DNA of 64,000 nt from Lepiota brunneoincarnata. Its lineage: Eukaryota > Basidiomycota > Agaricomycetes > Agaricales > Agaricaceae. The stretch is taken from the NCBI GenBank assembly GCA_023014365.1, contig JAEBUN010000005.1, forward strand, positions 682,001-746,000. Reading direction: 5' to 3'. The notes beneath the pieces were generated by a model. It saw only the letters and a list, made by a program, of their open reading frames with translations. It did not search any database and was not told the DNA's origin. This document shows positions 46,238-57,677 of this stretch, in pieces (within the stretch, counting starts at the first letter, position 1; each line of letters starts with the position of its first letter). Both the position numbers and the translations under genes were made by a program.

Positions 46238-46799
46238 CTACAGTGATATTAATAGGATTTCCAAATGCTGCAGGAGTCGGGCGGCGGGTCGAAAGTGGAG
46301 GCAGGAGGAGTAATGTATGCTACCGGCCAGTTGGTTGTATCCAGCCAATGAGCTTCCGTCGGTCGAGAAAGAGATGGCCAGGGTCGTAGAATCCGTCGTC
46401 ACGCAACGAACAAAGGTAGAATGTTGACCTTCGAATGTATCGGCGTCTTGTATATTCAGGGGCTTAGTGAACCCAACAAGAATACATTCCCCTTGTAAGA
46501 GAGGATCAGTAGGATATCGAACGTGGAAACCTCTGGCAGATACCCCCACCTGCATACCACGGGCTTTTCGTCCTAGACTTGTCTATTATAACTGTAAGCA
46601 ACGTTGTAGGATTTGACATTGATCTAACCATCCCCTCGACGTTATCAGCTTTCCTTAATCTCCTCAAATCCCATACTGTTCCTTCTGAGGCTTTCTCACA
46701 TCTCGCTTTAATGGCCATATCGTCGAAACCATGGGTTCTTGCCACACCTTTCAGCGACGTTGTACAACGCGGCGCAGATAACAGTACTGGCGTGCTTGA
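46238..46799 (-). other. Unassigned open frames
   Basis: Two overlapping minus-strand frames (46238-46555 and 46506-46853) contain KARCEKASEGTVWDLRRLRKA and STDGSSLAGYNQLAGSIHYS, which hint at WD40-like strands but are not convincing. The 3' part of the second overlaps the DTD relic. I cannot assign a product. Confidence 0.25.
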
Positions 46800-47240
46800 C
46801 CGTTTCGCACGCACTGCTACTAAAGGCAATAGGCCTTGTTCCCACAAAGCCATGGTTAAAATATTGTATTATCCCGCGATGGCCAGCCTGATTTTGAAAC
46901 CATTTCTAGTCAGTGGAACAAAGGTGGAATGCCTATACCGCTTTTTTCCCGGAGAAACTGCGTCAGCTACACATACAAAGCCTGGGGAATTCCCAGGGTA
47001 TTATCTTTGTACCACAGCCACCCCCGCTATCCGTTGCGTGGGCGGCAAGTTTGGTACAATGATTCGATGAACGGCATGAGGGAGTATGACCCCTGGGACC
47101 TGTGACGTTTATCCATGAACATTTGAATATGTGGGTGCGCGGCTCAACAAAAGTTCCCGGAAGCTGACAAGAAGCGGCCAAAGCAGGTTGGCACCGCCCG
47201 AGGAACAGGGGTACCTGCAGAACGGCAAAGCGGTGCATGA
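46800..47240 (+). pseudogene. Decayed copy of DTD1 (exons 4-7 with introns)
   Basis: The sequence follows DTD1 from [13 protein letters not shown] (here ATKGNRPCSHKAM, 46818-46856) through the intron with its TTTCTAGTC acceptor, TGGAATGCCTATAC, GGCAAGTTTGG and GGGACCTGTGACGTTTATC, to the polar tail and AGAACGGCAAA (47216). Substitutions and small gaps destroy the frame and the splice sites. Because intron sequence is also matched, this was a DNA-level duplication. Exons 1-3 are not found upstream of it. Confidence 0.75.
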
Positions 47241-47374
47241 GTTGACGTTGTCTAGTCTTGTGCGTCGCTGCGGGTTATAGTGCGCATCGTAAGTTCACGA
47301 TGATTGTTTGTGTACAGGTATCAATACTACGATAGAAATATTTGGAGATACAATTCTAGCCCAGGGCCTACTAT

Positions 47375-48536
47375 CTATAAGAGCGTTCCTGGATGGTACG
47401 TTCCCAGCTCGGGTCTTTTGGGCCCCGCGATATTTTCCGCAGTGTCGCGAGGAATCATGATTAGAAACGAGAAACCGATCAGAATGACGATGAAGAGCGT
47501 TATCCGAAAAGCAAGGGAAACACCGGTCGATATGACTTGGTGTCCGGGATCGGACTCGGTTCGATCAATCATACCAGTGTAGGCTTGGAACGTGAAAGCC
47601 ACAATGGACACAATAAAAAGGATTGTACACCTGCAACATGGGCGGGGTTAAACGAAAATTATATGAAACTGATAAGGGAGATATTGTTTACCATGCAGTC
47701 GAGATAGCAGGGAGGGCTAGCACGACGGAATCATCGTGAAAGCATTTAGGCTCGGTTATGCTCCGGAGTGACTTTCAAAGCATTAGACGGGTTTGAAAAT
47801 GGGGAAAACACAACAACACACGTTGACCCAAGCCAGGATGCTCGGAGATGACTTTCCGCTCTGGAAATAAAGGTCCAGGATTGTTGCGGAAATAGCAGCC
47901 ATGATTCCGGATATGAGCGAAAAATAAGCAGGCGTGCTGACTATTGCGTCGCTTTCCACCCTGGAGATCTGTAGCATTGCCAGTACAGACCTGGAAATAA
48001 GTCCCAGTTAGTAAAGCCATCAGCGCAGAGCCTGGAAATTTATATATTTACGCGAAGACGATGCTGGAAAAGACACGAAGGGTTTTCCATTCTCGCAATA
48101 GCGTAGTCAGGACCCTATCACAGAACTGAATGTCGCATTCCGGCTGTTCGTCAAAGATCATCCAAATAATGCTGTTGGTGATGTTCCTCGTCGGACAGGT
48201 CCGCGGGAGGGGATCGATATTTTGAGCCCACGTAGATAAACGTGAGGCATAAAAGACTGGCAGGTCTAGCAGCACCAGGAGATACGCTCCCAATAAAAAT
48301 TTCAAGATGGCCCTTTTGAGGTTGACCAATATTTTTTTGACTTCCAGGTTCTTGCGTGGATCCGGGAGAAGGGAGACATTGGCCACTTGTGGGAGTCTGA
48401 ACAGCGTGATCCCCGGTGATGTCGGTATCCGAAGAGGCCTCCGAAGAAGCTTCCGAAGAAGCCACGGACACGCTGCGCTGCGCGCGGTGTGATCTTTATC
48501 ATTATCTTTAATGTTCACAGGGCTAACATCGGACAT
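47375..48536 (-). CDS. Multi-spanning membrane protein of unknown function (Agaricomycete family)
   Basis: The start is MSDVSPVNIKDNDKD at 48536, followed by PGITLFRLPQ, a first hydrophobic segment (LKFLLGAYLLVLLDLPVFYAS) and VLTTLLREWKTLRVFSSIVFA. A GT-AG intron (about 47995-48050) leads to VLAMLQISRVESDAIVSTPAYF and a helix ISGIMAAISATILDLYF. After a further intron comes FRITLFIVILIGFSFLIMI. The REWKTLRV - AMLQI - SLISGIMA arrangement recalls an Agaricomycete family usually written LMREWKTLNIISVLLLSAI; its role is not known to me. The last splice junctions are not certain. It lies directly downstream of the MLKL-like gene on the same strand, about 70 bp from its last recognisable segment. 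Confidence 0.55.
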
Positions 48537-49418
48537 ACGTGAAGTTCTTTCAGCATGTCAGATATATCACTCTTGAGGATTTTGGTCTCGAAGTCGTCTT
48601 GGAGCTGGAGCCCCCTGTTAATCCAACGAGACGATGTCTGTTGTTTGACGAGAAATTCAGCCTTCCGCAAGATCCTGATGCAAGTCAGGGCCTGTCTATT
48701 TTCAAAATAAGCTGTGCGGGCGTACTCCACTGTATGTTTGATGTTGGGATTGACATTGGGTTCGGTGAGAATGACATGAGTCATCAGGCACGCCTGCTGA
48801 GCGATGGACTCGTGTGCTTCAATGCTAGATATCTGGACATGGGTTATCAAGAGTAGCACACATGGTGGTCAAGGAGAACCGCACTTGCGAAGTAGCCAGG
48901 ATACTAATTGCCAAAGAGGCGGCCTCTCGAAGCAAGGGAGATCTCGCATACTCCATCGCGTCTTGGAATGATCTGACGACCTCCCCATGCACATTTTGAG
49001 CAAGGGGAAGGATAGTCCACGTTTTGCCAGTGGAGCCTAATGAGACCGATAAGACTGCTTGCTCGACAGTACGTTCGTCTGACATATTGTTGGCGCGGGC
49101 AATGGAGGCATCACACGATAGGGCGATAAACCTAAAAGCTGTAGAGGCATACTTATATAGGGGGTCACGGCGCTCAGGGTTTATTCCTCGACAAGAACGG
49201 ATAGGGGCATAAGCTGTGCTAGCCGACGAGGGAAACCTGCGTGAGATATGCCGGGCGCGGCCAAAATGATCTCTTAGCGAACACTCAAGAACAAAAGTGA
49301 TGTTCATCAATGACGGCAACACATCTTTGTAACACCCCTTGAACCGGCATTTGAATGAGAAACATGAGGCATTGAGGTCCAGTGACATGCGACTCCTTTG
49401 CGGGGAATACTTTGTCAA
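48515..49418 (-). CDS. Helical protein, possible MLKL-N-terminal-like (cell-death adaptor) domain
   Basis: Two frames can be linked across an intron around 48860-48890. The upstream one has LPLAQNVHGEVVRSFQDAMEYA and REAASLAISILATSQ. The downstream one has CLMTHVILTEPNVNPNIKHT, ENRQALTCIRILRKAEFLVK and QQTSSRWINRGLQLQDDF followed by SDISDMLKEL. The pattern of a regulatory helix followed by LRKAEFLVKQQTSSRWINR resembles the four-helix adaptor found at the N-terminus of fungal NLRs and related to MLKL. This is a judgement by eye. No Walker motif is present. Start and end are uncertain, and the protein is shorter than an NLR. The neighbouring gene is a membrane protein on the same strand. Confidence 0.4.
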
Positions 49419-49716
49419 ATCAGAATATCAGGCGACTTGTTGGATGCTGTTAACATAGTGGCCGTTTCGAAAGCTCAAATGATGGGACACAACCGTCATG
49501 TGATTACCAAAATGAACTTTGGAAGATACAAGTCAAGTCGTATTCAAGATGGCTCAAATAACGCACCACTTGATTTGAATTACTTGGGTCTCCCACATAA
49601 GTCCTGTGCAACCGCTTCTGAGTATTCTGATGATCAAGGATAAAAACATCTTATCCTTCCCAGTCACGCCACATCCTCACCCTTCCTGCTTAAGATCCAA
49701 TTTCTACTATTCGCAA

Positions 49717-51051
49717 TTATAGAATGACCTCTTCGTCTTCGTGGTCGGTCGAAATATCATTTAGAGGTTCTCCGGTGAAATTGTCGTCTGTATCAGTCCC
49801 AAAGTCCCACACATCCAGTACAGTCGAATCATTCCGATTGCTCGCAGCCACGCACCACCGTCCTTCAAACACAACCTGCCACACACCTGTGATCCCGGTT
49901 AACAGGTCACGCACAACTGACCCATCGCGAATATTCCACATCTTAAGATTACCATCGGATCCGCTAAGCACCTTGAACTCGTCATGCTGAAAGCAGGTTA
50001 TAGCGCCTGTGTGTGCGGCTAACGTATGCCTTAGTTCGCCTGTGTCGGGGTCCCAGATGCGCAGCGTAGAGTCGGCTGCAGCGGAGACGAGGTGGGAGGG
50101 TGAAAGCCCGAGCAACCCCACGAGAGAAGTGTGTCCAGTGAGTGTGTGTTGGCATTGACCCGTTCGTAGATTCCAAACACGGACGGTTCCGTCCATTGAA
50201 CCTGAACATGCCTGGTGACGGTTCATATCGAGCACCACACTGTACACTGTTGGGAGCATTTAAGTCTTAAGAGCTTCAGTTGGAGAACAGCAGGCTCACC
50301 TTTTTGGGTATGGCCAACCAAGATCCATTTACAATCACCGTTGATGATATCCCAGATTCGCACTGTACAATCATAACTCCCGGAAACGAGGGTTCTTCCT
50401 CTCGCGGCCAGAGCTCGGACGGCATGATCATGTCCCTCGAGATGCAAGCAATGATACGGGTTATCCTCAGCATCCTGATGCAACATGAGTTTTATGGTTA
50501 ACGGAAAGAATAGGGTCATGACGTACATCAGCAGGCTCTCCTTCCTCCGTGCCCAAAGCACTTGTACTCATGGTTCACCAGGCCTAGGTAGCTTCCAGAC
50601 TCGCAACGAATGGTCCCTACTGCCTGTGACAATGAGTGGCCTCTTGGGCCATTTTCCCTTTGTGACCAGGCCTGATTCTTGGACAACCTCTACGATCTCT
50701 GGCTTGACGATAGAGAGGCAACGTACGGTGCTGGTATGTCCGCCAAAGACATGGGTGCACTTGCCTGTTGCGAGATCCCATATCCCTTACTGTGCGATCA
50801 GTCGAGCCACTAACGAGTGTGTCTTGACTCGCAGCAAGGGCCCATACGCCACCCTCATGGCCTTCAAGGGAGCGAGAAAGTTCGCCGGTGACGGGAGAGT
50901 AGACATGAATGGAATGGTCGTCGGATGCGGAGATGATTCGGCCGTGTGAGAAGAGGAGACAGGTGACGACGGAGGAGCCATGCGCAGAGAAACTTATGTG
51001 CTTTGGATTGTCGCTGATGAGCCAGGCCGTCATATTGAACTGGCTCAACAA
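49717..51051 (-). pseudogene. Inverted partial copy of CDC4 (WD40 propeller only)
   Basis: Nearly identical to CDC4 from NPKHISFSAHGSSVV to TVLDVWDFGTDTDD. It includes both introns (for example the GTACGTCATGACC intron near 50470-50521), so it arose by DNA duplication and not from mRNA. The F-box and N-terminus are missing; translation could begin at MLSQFNMTAWLISDN (51051). After the last repeat the tail differs and ends ISTDHEDEEVIL at 49717. A GGG where CDC4 has GG (complement of 50784-50786) shifts the frame after DRTVR. This may be a real lesion or a surplus base. If it is an error, the copy would encode a free propeller without F-box. The second intron donor is GTGAGC rather than GTCAGC. 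Confidence 0.8.
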
Positions 51052-51189
51052 AGGACATCGTGCTTTTCTCGTATAAATTATGTAATCGATGACTAGTTGT
51101 GACTACGCTGATTCAGCAAGACCGGTGCCGATTATGGCAATGCTGCAGCTGGGGATCGTTCCACCTTGTAGCTTTCAACTTCCTTCACC

Positions 51190-54100
51190 ATGGATTCCTT
51201 TGACAATTTTCAGTATGATTCTGCTTCATCGTACGGAGGAATGGGTGTGGTAGACGACACATCTTCCGTCTATACGGCCACCACTCAGGACAACCTCGCT
51301 TCTGTTGATTTTTCAAGTCTTTCTATTTCCGAGTATAACAGCACTTCACCAACCAACAGTCAGGCTCTCAACGATGCGCATCCTGACCATGCATCACTCG
51401 ACGAAGATTTTGACGCGGTTTTGGATGACCTTAAAGACGAAGCTGCGATTGACTTGCCCCCTCACGCTTGCAGGTGTGTCTCAGATCTGACAATAATGCG
51501 ATCATCAGCCCTGAGTTCACAATTTTGTCCCCAGCTACTGTGGAATTCATTCCCCTGCCTCAGTCGTCAAGTGTTTAATCTGCTCCAAATGGTTCTGCAA
51601 CTCTCGAGGAAATACATCCGCCTCTCATATCGTCAACCATCTCGTCCGTGCAAAGCATAAAGAAGTCATTCTCCATGCGGAGAGTCCTCTCGGAGAAACT
51701 GCGCCCGAGTGCTACAACTGCGGCAGCAAAAATGTCTTTATGCTCGGATTCATACCCGCCAAAAGTGACACTGTGGTTGTTCTGCTTTGTCGGTATGTAG
51801 TTCCAAATCCTTGGTATGAGCCACCACTAATGCTGCCCCCCCGCAGGCAACCGTGTGCTGCTATTTCTAAAGATATTTCATGGAATGCCTCGCTCTGGGC
51901 TCCTCTCATCGACGATCGTTCCTTCTTGTCCTGGTTGGTAAAGCCACCCAGTGAAACCGAACAGTTGCGCTCCCGCCAGATCTCTTTCGACCAAATCAAT
52001 CGTTTAGAAGATCTATGGAGAGAGAATGCCAGTGCCACTCTGGAAGACCTCGAGAAGCCGGGCGTCGACGATGAGCCACAGCCCATCCTCTTGCGGTATG
52101 AGGATGCCTACCAGTACCAAAATATTTTTGGGCCTCTTGTCAAAATCGAGGCCGATTACGACAAGAAGTTGAAGGAGAGTCAGACACAGACCGATATTAC
52201 TGTTCGTTGGGACCTGGGCCTGAACCAGAAGCGAGTTGCATGGTTCTGTCTTCCGAAGCTCGAGAGCGGAGAGGTTAGACTTGCTGTGGGTGATGAGTTG
52301 AGGTTGAGATACCAAGGAGAGTTGCATAAAGCATGGGAGGGTGTAGGACATGTCATCAAAATTCCCAACAGTACGTATTTCCTACTTCTTTTCAGTGACA
52401 TTTTTGACATCGAAACAGACGTGTCTGATGAAATTGCTCTGGAAGCTGAGAAGGACTGAAGGTGTTCCATCGGAATGCACTCATAATTTTCGCCGCCGAT
52501 TTTGTGTGGAAGTCTACGAGCTTCGACAGGATGCAGCTGGCTATGAAGACGTTTGCGGTTGACGAAAAGAGTGTCAGCGGCTACATTGTGAGTGTTTATG
52601 CACGCACGTGGCCCTAATTCCGCTCATTTCTTTCAACACAGTATCACAAGCTTCTTGGGCACTGAGCTTGAGCCGCAGACACTCAAAACTCAGATGCCGA
52701 AGCGCTTTTCGGCGCCAGGCCTACCCGAGCTCAATCATTCGCAGATGTATGCTGTCAAGAGTGTTTTGCAAAAGCCCCTCAGTCTGATCCAAGGACCTCC
52801 TGGCACCGGCAAGACCTGTCACTTCAGCAGTCTATCGTTTACCACCTTGCAAAGATGAACCCTGGCCAGGTTCTTGTCTGCGCTCCAGTCCAACGTCGCC
52901 GTAGATCAGCTCACCGAGAAGATTCACGCTACTGGGCTCAAGGTTGTCCGTCTCACGGCGAAGTCGCGCGAGGCCTTGGACTCGAGTGTTAGCTTCTTGA
53001 CGTTGCATCAGCAAGTTGCGAACAGCACGACAGCATGTCGAGCTACAGAAGTTAATTCAGCTCAAGAATGAACAAGGGGAGCTGAGTAGTAATGATGAAA
53101 GGAAGTATAAGACATTGATCAGGCAATGCGAGAAAGAGATTTTGAGTGCTGCGGATGTTATTTGTTGTACCTGCGTTGGCGCTGGAGATCCGAGGCTGAG
53201 CAAGTTGAAGTTTAGGACGGTCCTGATTGATGAGGCAACGCAGGCTGCTGAACCAGGTAAGTAAGTTCGTTTTGAAATCAGACGTTGGTGCTGATTTATG
53301 TGCAGAGTGCATGATTCCCCTTGTCCTTGGATGTAAACAAGTAGTCTTGGTTGGTGATCACCAGGTATGCTTTGCACACACTCCCACACCCAGCCTCCTG
53401 TGTCACTGACGACCGGCGGTCAACAGCAACTTGGTCCAGTCATCATGAATAAGAAGGCGGCTCGTGCTGGCCTGACACAATCACTCTTCGAACGCCTTGT
53501 CGTCCTCGGCAACCGTCCTATCCGTCTCCAAGTCCAGTACCGCATGCATCCTTGCTTGTCCGAGTTCCCGTCCAACATGTTTTACGAGGGAACGCTGCAG
53601 AATGGTGTCACCGCACCTGAGCGATTACGGAAGAACGTTGATTTCCCTTGGCCTGTTCCTGATACACCAATGTTCTTCTATCAAAACTTGGGTCAGGAAG
53701 AAATATCAAGCAGTGGTACCTCGTTCCTTAACAGGTGTGTACTCCGATACCCCGGTCCTGCACTGGGCTGAGTGACCCTACCCTCTTAGAACCGAAGCCT
53801 CCAACGTTGAGAAGATCGTAACCAAGTTCTTCAAGTCCGGTGTCGTCCCTGGTCAGATCGGCATCGTAACGCCTTATGAAGGACAACGCTCGTATATCGT
53901 CAACTACATGCAGTTCAACGGGTCTCTCAAGAAAGACCTGTATAAGGAGATTGAGGTGGCTAGCGTGGATGCTTTCCAAGGACGAGAAAAAGATTACATC
54001 ATCCTAAGCTGCGTTAGGAGCAACGAACACCAGGGAATCGGTTTCTTAAACGATCCCAGGCGGTTAAACGTTGCGCTCACACGTGCAAAGTATGGGGTGG

Positions 54101-54917
54101 TGATCCTCGGTAATCCCAAGGTGTTGAGCAAGGTGAGCAGGGTCAACCGTGCCTTGGAGAATAACAAACACGCTGAGCTGGAATTTGGTAGCACCCTCTC
54201 TGGCATTACCTGTTGACACACTACAAGGAGAAGAACACTCTCGTTGAAGGTCCATTGAACAATCTGCAGGCGAGCATGATTCAATTTAGCAAACCTAGGA
54301 GGTCGCTCGCCAAGTCGATGGACCAGTTCCGCAGACATGAAACGAACGCCCGTGACTATCTGACCGTGACGGGTAACACAATGATGGATCGTGAGTCATT
54401 AGGCACTCGATTATTCTGAGGACTTATCACATCTTTGTTAGCAATGGCACGCCGTTCCGGTACACCTAGCCGATTTGACGCCAGTTTTTATCGTGCCCAT
54501 GATGCGCTCGGGTATATTCCTTCGGATGCTCAGTCCCTTCGTTCTCAGGCCACTTATTCCTCCGGCCTCCCTTTTGGCGCTCCTGGACCATTTGGGCCTG
54601 GCATTGCTCGCGGCGCAGGTACCGGGAAGCGTAGCACCTATAGCTACGCGTCCTCCATCGTATCTCAGGATGCCGGCCCTAGCGTCACGGACAATAGTAG
54701 CGTTGTGGGTGGCGATAGAGGGAGCAATGTGAATATCGCCTATTCGCAGAGTGACAGGTTGAGAAGAAGGTCGTCGTTTGGGTCCGCTTCTGTCACTGGT
54801 CAGAGTGATCTGGGGAGCCTTTCGCAATATGACTACAAGAGCCAGGACGACGCAAACGACCTAGATGATATGAAGTCTCAGTATACGGGAACACAATCTG
54901 GGGTTACAGTCTTTTGA
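51190..54917 (+). CDS. UPF1: RNA helicase Upf1, nonsense-mediated decay
   Basis: Ten exons: 51190-51473, 51535-51792, 51847-52370, 52419-52587, 52642-53256, 53306-53364, 53427-53734, 53790-54132, 54192-54390 and 54442-54917. The CH zinc domain is complete ([34 protein letters not shown]). The SF1 helicase shows [13 protein letters not shown] (I), LVCAP and [10 protein letters not shown] (Ia), [12 protein letters not shown] (II), [13 protein letters not shown] (III), [13 protein letters not shown] (IV), [20 protein letters not shown] (V) and [21 protein letters not shown] (VI). The C-terminus is Ser/Gln-rich. Upf1 unwinds RNA and triggers decay of messages with premature stops in the cytoplasm. 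Six single surplus bases (about 52443, 52491, 52817, 52833, 52888 and 53033) interrupt the frame; dropping each restores conserved sequence. As this is a core single-copy gene I treat them as sequence errors. Confidence 0.93.
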
Positions 54918-55999
54918 TCCCTGCTTCCCCAAGCGAGCATCGGTTCAAGCTTGTTCCTTGCCGTTCGGATCCGGGAAAACTGGCCTTGGGCTATCGCTTA
55001 GGCGACTTCGCATTTGACTGCGAGGGCTCGCTCTTGCGCCAATGCCACCCATTTTCCGGTGCCTGCACGTCATGAAGAAGTCCCTCCCAGTCCCGAACGC
55101 AGGTTCAGTCTTGCTGCAGACAGCAATCAAACATACCGCGACTATTACCCACGCTCTGTAGAGACCCTGCACAAGCAGAGGGTGTGTGTTTTGAGCTACA
55201 TGAACATTTTTCGTTAGTTTTCGATCACGCTTGCATTGTATGATAAGGATGTCTGTATGGAGAATCAAAGTTGTATGTAGATAGATGCAGGCCGAGTAAC
55301 GTTGATGGATGTGGGAGAGGTTTGACATATGTTTGGAATGCATGGAGATCAAAAATTTGTCCACAGATGACAAGTGTGTGGACGACCGAGCGTGGTTACC
55401 TTTCCCTTCCCTCCTCCCTGTTTGCACCATTCTCCGTTCCTCCTCCCGCCGGGTTTGTCCTGAGTACGCTAACGAATCTGTGGTGGAATCTTTGTCATCA
55501 AATTAGGCCACTCACGATCTCATTTTGTCCGGCGTTCCATCCTTGTATTCCTTCCCTCACCCATCCATCCCCTAATTTTATCTACATTACCCGTTTCTTC
55601 CGCTGTTGCGTCTGTGCTACAGTCTTAAACGCCAACGGTGAGTGCAGCTCATCTCCGACTTGAGCTTACCCTGATACACCTGGGCAGAAGCATACCCATC
55701 GTGCTTCTGGACCCGACTCTCATCTCATTTATACCGTTTCCATCGCTCGCCTAATCAACCACCAATTCCCTCATCGTGGCCTCCCCCGACGACTTTTATT
55801 GTCGACCTCTTTCTTGTTTGACGCATTTCTTCACGGGCGTTGATCACGCCCGCTGTACGCCACGTACTACGACTCAACAACGGAAGCTCCGAGTGTTATC
55901 CCGGCCGTTTCCAGGAGCCAAACTACCTCTACTGTGCAGATCACCAACCCTCAGAGACCCTCACACTTTCACTTTTGTTTCTTGTCTTGCATTACCATA
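54918..55999. other. Intergenic, no recognised feature
   Basis: Downstream of UPF1 and upstream of the next plus-strand gene. A long pyrimidine-rich stretch at about 55390-55620 is typical of fungal promoters or 5' UTRs. No gene is evident. Confidence 0.4.
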
Positions 56000-57208
56000 A
56001 TGTCCGCTACGGTTGCGACGACTCGCTCGAGCGCTGGAGCGCTATCCGCTCTCGTTTCGGGTGACCCTGCGGAGCCACCACATGCTTACTCTTCTACCCT
56101 TGGAACGGAAAAGCCCATCACAACGGCTGTGATGAGAGCAGCAGTCGAGGAGACCGCAACTATGGAAGGCGAGAAGGAGGAGGAAGAGATGCGCACGGCT
56201 TCATCCTCATTGACGTCCTCATTGTTATCCTCTTCAACCCCGTCGATTTCGTCATCGACCACTACGGATACTTCCGTTGCATCTGATGTGAATACCGGAA
56301 TCGGAACTATGGACAAGATCGACGAGGACAAGGTCAAGGAGAGCGAGAATGGGAACACCATGTCAACTGCGACCATTACGGATATGCGCCATGCGAATAC
56401 ATCGCCGATTTCGTCTTCATCCACCTCACTTCCTCCTCTCCCGCCGACTTCGTCGTCCTCGGCTTCGAATGTGAATTCGAGCGCGTGCTCAAGTGCGGTG
56501 TCGTCGTTGCTCCAACAACAACAACAACAACAACAACAACAGCAAATTCTGAATGTGAGATTCGCGCCGTTGCCGGAGATGGCCCCACGGAAACGCAAGT
56601 CGAAGATTCCCCTAGGTATGGCTGCGAGGGGACAGCTGGCGAGAAGGAGGCGGGCGCTTACAGAGGGTTATGACGATGATTATTATGACTATGATGATAA
56701 CGGGGAAGAGGAGAGAAGGAGGGAAGAGAAAGCGAGGAAGAAGGCGCAAAAGAAGGCAGCGGCTTTGGCTCGCGCAGAGGCACAGCAGGCTGCTGGTGAG
56801 AACAAGGAGGTGCGGTGGAAGAGGGATCCCGAAAGTGATCCATTTGTTGCTCTTGCAAGGAAAATGGGGCAGGCTGGAAAGCAAATCTGGAAGAAGGTCT
56901 CGAACAAGGATATCAGGAACTATGACGAGGAGACTGGTGAGACTGGCGAGGGGAATAAGGAGGAGGAACAGGGCGGGGAGGCGGCTACAAATATATCGGA
57001 CCCCAGTGGGGAAGGCAGGCACGCAGATGAACAGGGCGAACAGACACAGAAGAACTCGATCGGCGACGAGTCTCTTGATCCCCCGTTGCCCAGTCCCCTG
57101 CCCCAGGTTGCTCCGGAACCCGAGAAAGTTGTACCACTATCGGTAGAAGGCACATTAGCCCCTCATCCTCACACGCCAGCATCACCCGTCCTACTGTTGT
57201 CTTCGTGA
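56000..57208 (+). CDS. Low-complexity acidic/basic protein of unknown function
   Basis: The frame is open from 55934, but the natural start is probably MSATVATTRSSAG at 56000. It encodes about 400 residues: an N-terminal Ser/Thr/Glu-rich part, a glutamine run (about 56513-56542), then a conserved-looking core ILNVRFAPLPEMAPRKRKSK and LGMAARGQLARRRRALTEGY. An acidic DDDYYDYDD stretch precedes a Lys/Arg/Glu-rich helix (RRREEKARKKAQKKAAALAR), WKRDPESDPFVALARKMGQ and a Glu/Pro-rich end. The RFAPLPE block recurs in basidiomycete proteins of unknown function. The basic clusters suggest nuclear location, but nothing defines an activity. No intron is needed. Confidence 0.6.
   Translation: MSATVATTRSSAGALSALVSGDPAEPPHAYSSTLGTEKPITTAVMRAAVEETATMEGEKEEEEMRTASSSLTSSLLSSSTPSISSSTTTDTSVASDVNTGIGTMDKIDEDKVKESENGNTMSTATITDMRHANTSPISSSSTSLPPLPPTSSSSASNVNSSACSSAVSSLLQQQQQQQQQQQILNVRFAPLPEMAPRKRKSKIPLGMAARGQLARRRRALTEGYDDDYYDYDDNGEEERRREEKARKKAQKKAAALARAEAQQAAGENKEVRWKRDPESDPFVALARKMGQAGKQIWKKVSNKDIRNYDEETGETGEGNKEEEQGGEAATNISDPSGEGRHADEQGEQTQKNSIGDESLDPPLPSPLPQVAPEPEKVVPLSVEGTLAPHPHTPASPVLLLSS
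56513..56542. repeat. CAA trinucleotide microsatellite (poly-Gln)
   Basis: About ten CAA/CAG units in frame encode a glutamine run. On the opposite strand the same bases give artificial Cys or Val runs. Confidence 0.9.
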
Positions 57209-57677
57209 TACCTTCAATGTCCCAGTCGCATGCCAATGACAGCTCTCTCTCAGCAGTCTAAATTATTGTCTTTTTTTTTTTTTTTCTCGTCTTGTTCCTT
57301 TGTCACTCCTTATTGCGTTTCCTCCTCCATCATATAGTGTCTTTTCTTTTTTTCTTTTTTCTTACTTTATGGAAAAACTCGGAACACTGTAAGGTTTAAA
57401 CACCCTAGCTTCTTCTACCATACTAAGTATCTACCGACTGGAAATTGTGGCCAGTGTATATGTTCGAATAATGGGATTGATGATGCACTGCTTTTTTCCT
57501 TTTGGAGTTTTGTGTCTGGTGGATTTGGGTCACTCAGCTGAGAAGGGTCTTCGGCCTTCTTCCCCCTCCCCTTCTCTGCCGCCGGTTTTGCGCATTTTCT
57601 GGGCACCCTGTGTGTTCTTCACCGGTCTGAGGGCTGAGTAGTTTTCAATCTCTCGCCCATTCTGAAGATCCGGAGAC
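57209..57677. other. Intergenic with T-rich tracts
   Basis: Contains a long T-run at about 57270-57285 and further T/C tracts to 57360. It is the 3' flank of the preceding gene and upstream region of the first Ser/Thr-rich membrane protein. Confidence 0.4.

Noticed and set aside
49717..51051. CDC4 copy as a processed (mRNA-derived) pseudogene
   Set aside because: Both CDC4 introns are retained at the same positions.
52443..53033. Programmed +1 frameshifting in UPF1
   Set aside because: Six shifts in about 600 bp at unrelated contexts is not compatible with a programmed site; sequence error fits better.
56086..56598. Minus-strand frame with long Cys and Val runs
   Set aside because: It is the reverse complement of the CAA (glutamine) repeat and the Ser/Thr-rich coding region of the plus-strand gene.
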